The position numbers were made by a program, and so were the translations under genes. A DNA stretch of 7,774 nucleotides from Acidimicrobiaceae bacterium (GTDB lineage Bacteria > Actinomycetota > Acidimicrobiia > Acidimicrobiales > Aldehydirespiratoraceae): positions 1 to 7,774 of the forward strand of contig VXNG01000216.1 of the NCBI GenBank assembly GCA_009840695.1, in the 5' to 3' direction. Every line of letters begins with the position of its first letter. The stretch's first letter is position 1. Shown here in pieces: positions 1-5,454 of the stretch. The notes under the pieces are model-generated. The model ran no database searches and was not told the DNA's origin. It worked only from the letters and a program-made list of their open reading frames with translations.

Positions 1-171
1 GTGCTGGTGGAGGGCCAGCTGGTGGTGTCCGACGGCGCCTCCACGCTGGTCGACGAGCACGAGCTCAACTACGAGGCCGAGCAGGCCCGCCGCTTCTGGC
101 AGGACCGGCTCGACCTGCCCGCCGGTGTCGGCGGCGTGTGGTTCCCGCCCCCTGCGCCGGAGGCCCGGTGA
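1..171 (+). CDS. C-terminal fragment, probable metal-dependent amidohydrolase
   Basis: Frame 1 is open from the first base to a TGA at 169-171 and gives 56 residues; the gene's start lies outside the window. The fragment reads V-x-V-E-G-Q-L-V-V-S-D-G, then L-V-D-E-H-E-L, then an Ala/Arg-rich helix ending R-R-F-W. This resembles the C-terminal strand and helix of cytosine/guanine-deaminase-type amidohydrolases, where a V-x-V-x-G-x-x-V-x-x-D-G strand is followed by a V-D-E helix with a Trp near the end. In that family this part is a small accessory beta-sandwich, so no metal ligand or catalytic residue would be expected here. The family assignment rests on a short tail and is tentative; that it is coding is more secure, given strong GC third-position bias. 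It is on the same strand as the next gene but over 500 bases away, so a shared operon is unlikely. Confidence 0.5.
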   Translation: MLVEGQLVVSDGASTLVDEHELNYEAEQARRFWQDRLDLPAGVGGVWFPPPAPEAR

Positions 172-210
172 GCCCCCGGTGCGCATGCCGGCGAGTCCCG
201 GCCCACACCT

Positions 211-232
211 GGGCGCGTATCCCGGTGCGCCC
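211..232 (+). terminator. Possible terminator hairpin after the amidohydrolase fragment
   Basis: GGGCGC (211-216) and GCGCCC (227-232) form a perfect 6-bp all-GC stem with a 10-base loop, 39 bases after the upstream stop codon. No T-tract follows, so it would be a non-canonical terminator of the type accepted in high-GC actinobacteria. Random GC-rich DNA often makes such stems. Confidence 0.28.
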
Positions 233-455
233 CGGAGAAGCCCAGTTCACACGGTGCAACCAAATCGTCAGACCATCCCTGTACGCCATGCCCCCACGGG
301 TTACTTTGTGTCCCGTGACGGGTAGTTGCTCCGCGCGATACCTACGAGTACGATGTCGGGACGTGTTCGACGAAGTGGCGCCTCTTGTTGGCGCCCGGGG
401 CAGTGGTGTGGGCTACGTTCCGAAACTGGGATGTGATCGAGGATGATTGAACGCG

Positions 456-497
456 TTGAACAGCCCAGCGTGCTACACTCGCGGCCCGTCACGGGCC
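456..497 (+). promoter_or_regulatory. Possible upstream promoter element with adjoining dyad
   Basis: TTGAACAGC at 456-464 is followed by AGCGTGCTACA at 467-477; TACACT (474-479) resembles a -10 box. The -35-like TTGAAC copies lie 12 and 21 bases from it, neither of them the usual 16-18, so simple sigma-70 use is doubtful. Directly downstream, GGCCCGT-C-ACGGGCC (483-497) is a perfect dyad, in the place where a repressor operator could sit. All of this is motif reading only. Confidence 0.22.
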
Positions 498-557
498 CCA
501 CCATCGTGGTAGGGTTCTTCAAACGTCCCGGACGAGTGATCGAAGGGGGTGCGGCCG

Positions 558-585
558 TTGAACAGCGCGTGTAGCGTGGTACAGG
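558..585 (+). promoter_or_regulatory. Candidate promoter for SLH protein 1
   Basis: TTGAAC (558-563) as -35 is separated by 16 bases from TACAGG (580-585) as -10. The -10 is preceded by TG at 577-578, giving an extended -10 arrangement. A transcript would start about 590-593, which is where the long stem-loop at 592-633 begins; this coincidence is the main support. The -10 matches the consensus only in part. The AGCGTGGTACA around it (573-583) nearly repeats 467-477. Confidence 0.4.
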
Positions 586-591
586 TTGCAT

Positions 592-633
592 CCCGGACGG
601 TCGTCATGTGCGAGGCGTACATGTCCGTCCGGG
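592..633 (+). promoter_or_regulatory. Long 5' leader stem-loop of SLH protein 1 mRNA
   Basis: CCCGGACGG (592-600) pairs perfectly with CCGTCCGGG (625-633). Inside, CATGTGC (605-611) pairs with GTACATG (617-623), including one G-U pair, leaving a 5-base loop (612-616) and a small asymmetric internal loop (601-604 opposite 624). The result is a two-part stem of 16 pairs ending near the proposed transcript start. Stem-loops at the 5' end are known to prolong the life of some S-layer mRNAs, such as Lactobacillus slpA. The same role here is inference. A DNA-binding dyad is an alternative. Confidence 0.55.
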
Positions 634-671
634 CCGAACTTGCCACAGATGGAACACAGGTATAGAAAGGA

Positions 672-736
672 GGGGCACATGCCCCATTCGAAGGGGCCTG
701 TGCCCCAAGCACAAGCAAAGGAGGGGCCGATGCCCC
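672..736 (+). repeat. Three in-frame GGGGC-N4-GCCCC hairpins over candidate start codons
   Basis: Three 14-base hairpins lie at 672-685, 693-706 and 723-736, each GGGGC, four bases, GCCCC. Each covers an in-frame start-type codon: ATG 679, GTG 700 and ATG 730. The first and third are preceded by AAAGGA (666-671 and 717-722), so a 21-base block at 666-686 recurs at 717-737 with 19 matches, 51 bases (17 codons) apart. Each stem takes up part of the Shine-Dalgarno sequence and the start-codon G. The block was probably made by tandem duplication of the initiation site and may tune translation. Proteins 2 and 3 have nothing like it. Confidence 0.6.
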
Positions 737-3117
737 AGCTAGTGAAGAAGCGGCGCTCGGGTTGGGCAGTGCTCGCAGCGGGCGCCTTGGTCGCATCGCT
801 CCTCGCGGTTGGTGCCACTCCCGCGGGTGCCGATCCAGAGAACGCCGACCACAAGGCGGCCACGTCAGCATGTGTGGGCGACGCCCTCGGCGATCAGATG
901 TTCACCGATGTGTCCGACGGTCACGTCTTCCGCGATGCCATCAACTGCATCGCCTACTACGGGATCACCAACGGCACCGGTGACGGCTCGACTTACTCGC
1001 CGAATGATGACGTGACCCGGGCCGAGATGGCAGTGTTCATCGCCCGTGCCGCCGGGGTCGCCGGTGTTGATCTAGGCGACGCCATGGACGAGGGCTACGA
1101 CGACATAGGCGACGTTTGGGCCGAGGCTCAGGACGCCATCAATCGGCTCACCGCCAAGGGAGTCTTCCCCGGGGGCGACAGCTTCAGGCCGGGCGACGCT
1201 ATGACCCGCGCCGAGATGGCCGGTGCGCTCGTGGGGCTTCTAGACGCAGCGGGGGCCATCGATATTCTCGACAACGGCGGGATCGATCTTGACGGCGACG
1301 GAGACGCCGACGAAGACGACGCGGACGACTACTTCGCCGACGCTCGGGCCCTGAGCCCGGTTGCGGTCGACCGGGCCGCTGCCGCCCTGTTCGAGTTGGG
1401 TGTCACCAATGGCACCGGCCGCGCGGCCTCTGTTGATCCCAAGAAGACCCCCTTGGACACCAAATTCGATCCTGGTGGCACCGTGGACCGCGGTCAGATG
1501 GCGGCGTTCATCACGCGGACCTTGGCGCACACCAGCGCCCGTCCTGAGGGCCTCTCAGCTCAGGCTGTCGGCAGCACTGTGAGGGTGTCGGTGCGTGACG
1601 AGAACTTCGCACCTGTGGCCAACGCCTGGGTCGAGGTCTTCTTCGTCAGCGCTTCTGACGAAGGCGATGCGCTCAATGCGGATGGCTCGTGCGGCTCGCT
1701 GATTGGCGATGCAAATGACACGGAAGGCACCCGTGCGTGCGAGATCGATGGTGGCGACCGGCTGACGAACGGCGACGGCGACGCCACGACGCAGGCGATT
1801 CCATCTGACGTGATCGGAGACGATGGAGCGGTAGCTTGGGCATGGACTGGCGATGTCGGCGACGAAGTCGATGCCGACACGGCGCTGTTCAGGGTGGAAG
1901 TCAACAAGGCGCCTGCCCCGGCAGAGACGTCCACCACGGCAGCCATCTCCAATGACCTTGCGGGCGCAGTCGGCAAGTTCGGGTCGTCGGTCACCGTCAC
2001 ACTGCAGTTGCAGGACGCCGACGGCAATGTCACCGGAGGCGCCGTGAGTGCCGACGAGCCGGCAAAGTGGCTGGTCGAAATCCAGACCTATGTGTACAAC
2101 AGGCAACTGGCCACGCCCGCGAGGGTGGGTACCAGCCCCATATTGGTTAGTACGGTGCCGGTGACGTCGGACGCTGACGGCAAGGGCACCTTCGTGCTCG
2201 CGCCTCCGCCCGATCCGGACCCCAACAACCGGACCAACGCCTTCGAGGTCGCGTACATCATTCGCTCCAGATGCGAACTGGACTTCGCCAGCACCGCATT
2301 CGTTAACTGCGCGGCGCCTGCTACTGGCACGGGCACGTTCCCCGCTGTGATGCCAAACGCGACAGTCACCGACGGCGACGACACCACCAGCGATGACCAC
2401 ACGGGTGGTGTGGTGTTCAGCGATGAAGCTGCTGTGCCTCACTCGATCTCCATCGAGACTTCGTCTTACGTCCAGACGGCGAGTCGTGCTGGCAGGGTTG
2501 CCCTCAACCGGGCCAAGGCCACGCTGATGGATCAGTTCGGCGATCCTGTGCGCAGTGCCAAGCTCACCCTGACCAGTGACCTCGGCCGCACCGATGACAC
2601 GACCGACACTGATGGTGCTAGCAGCCTTGCAGCCACTACAGGTGGCACGGCCAAGGAGTTCACGACGGGCTCCGACGGTTCCTACACCTTCGGCTACACC
2701 TACTCGAGCACCACCGGTGACGTCGAGACGATCCAGGCCAGGTACTTCAACGACCCGACACCGGACCAAGCCAGCAGTGGCGATGAAGTCACCATCACCA
2801 AGGACGCGACGGTGCGTTGGGCTCAGGAGGCTCCTGGCTCAGGGAGCTCCGCGGTGGTCGACGGTGACATCGATGCGAACCAGATCGTCGTGGTCAACGG
2901 CGCCGGTGCGGCGCTGATCCTCACCTACGACGACGATGACAGGCTCGACACCAGCGATACTGATGTGGCTTCCTCCACTCCGGCGTCGATGGCACAGTTT
3001 GAGGAGAAGCTAGCTGGCTTCTTGGGGACCGAAGCCACTGCCGGCGAGCTTGTCACATGGTCCAACTACATGAACAGGCCACGTCACACTTCGGTGTTCA
3101 CGTTGCACGCGTCCTAG
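730..3117 (+). CDS. SLH-domain surface protein 1 with Ig-like modules
   Basis: A 795-residue exported protein. The signal peptide is residues 1-34 (basic KKRR, hydrophobic core, probable cleavage after P-A-G-A). SLH repeats lie at about 57-110 (D-V-T-R-A-E), 122-172 (M-T-R-A-E) and 200-268 (V-D-R-G-Q). SLH repeats normally hold a protein to wall polysaccharide, so it should sit on the cell surface. Ig-like/invasin-type regions follow at about 273-391, 412-575 and 577-698; the last contains L-M-D-Q-F-G-D-P-V. A shared C-terminal module is at 705-795. An acidic D-x-D-x-D-x-D loop (186-197) may bind calcium. Six Cys are present, two of them (515, 527) not shared with the paralogues. ATG 730 is chosen because AAAGGAGG (717-724) precedes it and because the R-S-G-W-A of the paralogues aligns without gaps; ATG 679 and GTG 700 are in-frame alternatives. 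There is no sortase motif. Ligand and exact role are unknown. Confidence 0.9.
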   Translation: MPQLVKKRRSGWAVLAAGALVASLLAVGATPAGADPENADHKAATSACVGDALGDQMFTDVSDGHVFRDAINCIAYYGITNGTGDGSTYSPNDDVTRAEMAVFIARAAGVAGVDLGDAMDEGYDDIGDVWAEAQDAINRLTAKGVFPGGDSFRPGDAMTRAEMAGALVGLLDAAGAIDILDNGGIDLDGDGDADEDDADDYFADARALSPVAVDRAAAALFELGVTNGTGRAASVDPKKTPLDTKFDPGGTVDRGQMAAFITRTLAHTSARPEGLSAQAVGSTVRVSVRDENFAPVANAWVEVFFVSASDEGDALNADGSCGSLIGDANDTEGTRACEIDGGDRLTNGDGDATTQAIPSDVIGDDGAVAWAWTGDVGDEVDADTALFRVEVNKAPAPAETSTTAAISNDLAGAVGKFGSSVTVTLQLQDADGNVTGGAVSADEPAKWLVEIQTYVYNRQLATPARVGTSPILVSTVPVTSDADGKGTFVLAPPPDPDPNNRTNAFEVAYIIRSRCELDFASTAFVNCAAPATGTGTFPAVMPNATVTDGDDTTSDDHTGGVVFSDEAAVPHSISIETSSYVQTASRAGRVALNRAKATLMDQFGDPVRSAKLTLTSDLGRTDDTTDTDGASSLAATTGGTAKEFTTGSDGSYTFGYTYSSTTGDVETIQARYFNDPTPDQASSGDEVTITKDATVRWAQEAPGSGSSAVVDGDIDANQIVVVNGAGAALILTYDDDDRLDTSDTDVASSTPASMAQFEEKLAGFLGTEATAGELVTWSNYMNRPRHTSVFTLHAS

Positions 3118-3146
3118 TGGCCTAGGGCTTAGCAACCCGAAACATC

Positions 3147-3184
3147 AAGGGGAGGCCCCGGCCAATCGGCCGGGGCCTCCCCTT
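3147..3184 (+). terminator. Strong intrinsic terminator after protein 1
   Basis: A perfect 17-bp stem (3147-3163 with 3168-3184), AAGGGGAGGCCCCGGCC and its complement, closes a 4-base loop AATC and is followed by TTTGTT counted from the stem end. It lies 30 bases after the stop codon of protein 1. As the stem is symmetric with AA at its foot, it could work in both directions. It ends only 33 bases before the start of protein 2, leaving little room for a separate promoter. Confidence 0.85.
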
Positions 3185-3203
3185 TGTTCTCCGAGGATTC
3201 AGC

Positions 3204-3211
3204 GAAGGAAG
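3204..3211 (+). promoter_or_regulatory. Ribosome binding site of protein 2
   Basis: GAAGGAAG lies six bases before ATG 3218 and fixes that start. The bases before it, TTCAGCGA (3198-3205), recur in the same place before protein 3 (minus strand, 7593-7600), so the two genes share a homologous leader. Confidence 0.7.
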
Positions 3212-3217
3212 ACCGCC

Positions 3218-5371
3218 ATGATCCAGCAACTGAACAAGCAACGATCCGGTTGGGCAGCGCTCGCCGCGAGTGCGTTGATTGCCTCGGTCCTAACCGCCGG
3301 AGCTGTCCCTGCTGGGGCTGTAACCGACAGGGCCGACCACACCGCTCGGCTCTCGGCCTGCGTGGGCGACGCCACCGCGGATCAATTGTTCACCGACGTG
3401 TCCCCGGATCATGTGTTCGGCGGTGCCATCAACTGCATCGCCTACTACGAGATCACGCAGGGAACCGGGGACGGCACCACGTACTCCCCCAACCGGGACG
3501 TGACACGGGCTCAGATGGCTGTATTCATCGCCCGTGCCGCTAAGGCCGCTGGATTGGATCTCGACGATGTCAGCGACGCCGGTTTCAGTGACATCGGAGA
3601 GACCTGGCAAGAAGCCCAGGACGCAATCAACGGGCTCGTTTCCGTCGGCGTCATCCTGTCGGGCGACAACTTCCGGCCCGAAGACCCGATCACCAGGGCC
3701 GAGATGGCGACTTTTCTGATCGGGCTGCTCTCGAAGACGACGGGCAAGGTCTCAGTCAGCGCCGGAAGCCGTGTTCTATTGACGAAGGGTTCAATCACCG
3801 CAGAGGCCGACGACTACTTTGCGGACGCCTTCGCTCAAGTCTCCGATCCTTTCACCCGCAGCGCCATCAGCGCTCTGTACGAGCTCGGTGTGACCAGGGG
3901 CACGGGTTCGACACCGCTCACCGGTGATGAACAGCCTGGACTCGATCTCTTCTATTCGCCCGAAGGCACCGTGGACCGTGGCCAAATGGCCGCCTTCATC
4001 ACACGCGCCCTGTCGCACACCGGTCTCCGTCCAAGGGGCGTCAGTGCTCAATACGACGGCGCCGAAGTGGTGGTGTCGGTCCGCGATGCGAGCCTGAGAC
4101 CCGTGGCCGGTGCGGTTGTCGACGTATTCTGGGTGCCGACGGTTGATGCAAACGGCGTCTTCGCAGACGACGGGACGTGCGCTCGGGCTTTCAAGGCCGA
4201 CCAATCGGCGGGTCTCTGCGAGATCGATGAGGCCGATCCCGTCACCGAGAGCGGCGGCGAGGTGACAGTAGCGGTGACCGGTCTCCGCAGGGTTCCCGAG
4301 GGCGGTGCGGTCGTGTGGGCCTGGACCGGCCAACCCGACGAGACAGTCGTTCGTGGCACTGAGCTGTATCGGCTTGATATCGCCGAGGATGCCGATTCCG
4401 GCATCGCCTCCGAAGCGCTGGTCACGACAACGCTCAGTGGCAGCAGGGCACGCTTCGGCTCATCGGTTGCCTACACGCTTCAGTTGCGCGACATCGTCGG
4501 CAATGTCACCCATGGTGTCGACGGAGCACTTCCCGCTCAGTGGATTCTGAACGTGCGCACCGTCGACGGCAATGGCAACGCTACGGATCTGCCCGCGCAG
4601 CAACTGGAATCCGACAACAGCGGCGAGGCGGACTTCAGGATCCGGGTCCACGACCCGAACCCCGGAACCAGCGGTGATCAGGTCACGGCGACCTACACGC
4701 TTGCTGCGAGCGACAACGCCCCGCCCGAATACGCCATCGTCCACGCCGACGGGAGTCCGGCTGCCACCGGCTCGGTGATTTTCAGCGACGCGCCCGGCAC
4801 TATCGCCCAAGCGACTGCGACCATCGAGACACGCGACTACCTATACGTCTCGGGCCCCAGCGTGTTCAACGTCGTGGCCGTCACCGTGCTCGATCAGTAC
4901 GGGTCTCCGATACCTGGCACCAAGGTCAAGGTCGTGACCGACAACGATGGCTCGTTGCTCACGGATGAGGAGTTCCCGGTTGACAGGCGCGGGTCCTACC
5001 GGTTCGCTTACGAGTACACCGGGCCGGGCAGTGAGAAGGAGACCCTGACCGCCTCTTACGGCTCAGAAACCGCCGACCAGTCGGGAGGGACTGCGACGGT
5101 GTACTGGGCCGATGACGCCGGACGGACGGGTAGCCAGAACGTCGTGGCCGGCGACATCCGCAGAAGGGAGATCGTCGTCGACGACGACGCTCCGGTGATG
5201 GTGGCATATGACGAGAACGACAGGTTCAACGTCGCAGGCGTGCCCACAACGATGGCCGACTTCGAGGCGCGGCTCGCTGCCGCTCTCAGGGTCGGCAACC
5301 AGGATCTTCTGACGTGGAGCAACTACAGAGTCGGCCAAGAGGATCTGATCGCCGAGTACTCACTGGGCTGA
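3218..5371 (+). CDS. SLH-domain surface protein 2 with Ig-like modules
   Basis: A 717-residue exported paralogue of protein 1. The signal peptide is residues 1-34, ending P-A-G-A. SLH repeats lie at about 57-110, 122-172 and 199-268, and the motif residues read T-R-A-Q, T-R-A-E and D-R-G-Q in turn. Ig-like regions follow at about 273-390 (containing V-W-A-W-T-G), 411-535 and 537-630 (containing V-L-D-Q-Y-G-S-P-I-P-G, a typical invasin-type strand). The shared C-terminal module is 640-717, with Y-D-E-N-D-R-F and W-S-N-Y. The four Cys form two likely disulfides: 48/73 in the first SLH region and 321/334 in the first Ig-like domain. The start has a good ribosome binding site and aligns with both paralogues. 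It lies 100 bases downstream of protein 1 on the same strand, just past a strong terminator, so it may depend on read-through. Role beyond wall-anchored surface display is not known. Confidence 0.9.
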   Translation: MIQQLNKQRSGWAALAASALIASVLTAGAVPAGAVTDRADHTARLSACVGDATADQLFTDVSPDHVFGGAINCIAYYEITQGTGDGTTYSPNRDVTRAQMAVFIARAAKAAGLDLDDVSDAGFSDIGETWQEAQDAINGLVSVGVILSGDNFRPEDPITRAEMATFLIGLLSKTTGKVSVSAGSRVLLTKGSITAEADDYFADAFAQVSDPFTRSAISALYELGVTRGTGSTPLTGDEQPGLDLFYSPEGTVDRGQMAAFITRALSHTGLRPRGVSAQYDGAEVVVSVRDASLRPVAGAVVDVFWVPTVDANGVFADDGTCARAFKADQSAGLCEIDEADPVTESGGEVTVAVTGLRRVPEGGAVVWAWTGQPDETVVRGTELYRLDIAEDADSGIASEALVTTTLSGSRARFGSSVAYTLQLRDIVGNVTHGVDGALPAQWILNVRTVDGNGNATDLPAQQLESDNSGEADFRIRVHDPNPGTSGDQVTATYTLAASDNAPPEYAIVHADGSPAATGSVIFSDAPGTIAQATATIETRDYLYVSGPSVFNVVAVTVLDQYGSPIPGTKVKVVTDNDGSLLTDEEFPVDRRGSYRFAYEYTGPGSEKETLTASYGSETADQSGGTATVYWADDAGRTGSQNVVAGDIRRREIVVDDDAPVMVAYDENDRFNVAGVPTTMADFEARLAAALRVGNQDLLTWSNYRVGQEDLIAEYSLG

Positions 5372-5454
5372 GCGCCATCCTCGCCTGCCCGCAAGGGACC
5401 GCCTCGTGTGGCGAAGATCCACGCGTGCCTTGAATGCCGGATAGCGCGTTCAGG
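5372..5454. other. Convergent gap between proteins 2 and 3
   Basis: The 83 bases between two facing stop codons hold only a weak stem: CGTGTGG (5405-5411) can pair with CCACGCG (5419-5425) on the plus-strand transcript with one G-U pair. No T-tract follows. There is no convincing terminator for either gene, so convergent transcripts may overlap. Confidence 0.4.

Larger units (their letters stand above)
172..557. other. Gene-free leader region with several GC hairpins
   Basis: I see no convincing gene here: open frames on both strands lack a ribosome binding site and give Arg/Pro-rich low-complexity peptides. The region does hold inverted repeats. CACGGG (295-300) pairs with CCCGTG (312-317). 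GGCGCC (377-382) pairs with GGCGCC (390-395) across a 7-base loop. A 15-base dyad lies at 483-497. TTGAAC occurs twice, nine bases apart, at 447-452 and 456-461. With the structured leader that follows, this is most likely the control region of protein 1. Confidence 0.5.

Noticed and set aside
125..446. Plus-strand open frames in the leader region
   Set aside because: Pro/Arg-rich peptides without a ribosome binding site or family resemblance; one overlaps the end of the upstream gene.
586..729. Longer protein 1 starting from TTG at 586
   Set aside because: It has no ribosome binding site, runs through the leader stem-loop and buries the signal peptide behind 48 extra residues. The paralogues align at ATG 730.
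672..736. CRISPR-like or REP-like array
   Set aside because: Only three 14-base units, 7 and 16 bases apart, inside an initiation region; they keep the reading frame and there are no spacers or cas genes.
301..871. Minus-strand open frames across the leader of protein 1
   Set aside because: They cross the hairpins and the start of protein 1 and have no initiation signals. The repeated peptide pattern in them only reflects the three hairpins.
1555..2769. Long open frame on the minus strand (404 codons)
   Set aside because: It is antisense to protein 1, whose domains are clear; GC-rich codon bias leaves such shadow frames open. It has no ribosome binding site and no recognisable domain.
5405..5425. 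Bidirectional terminator in the convergent gap
   Set aside because: The stem is short, contains a wobble pair that becomes a mismatch on the other strand, and lacks any T-tract.
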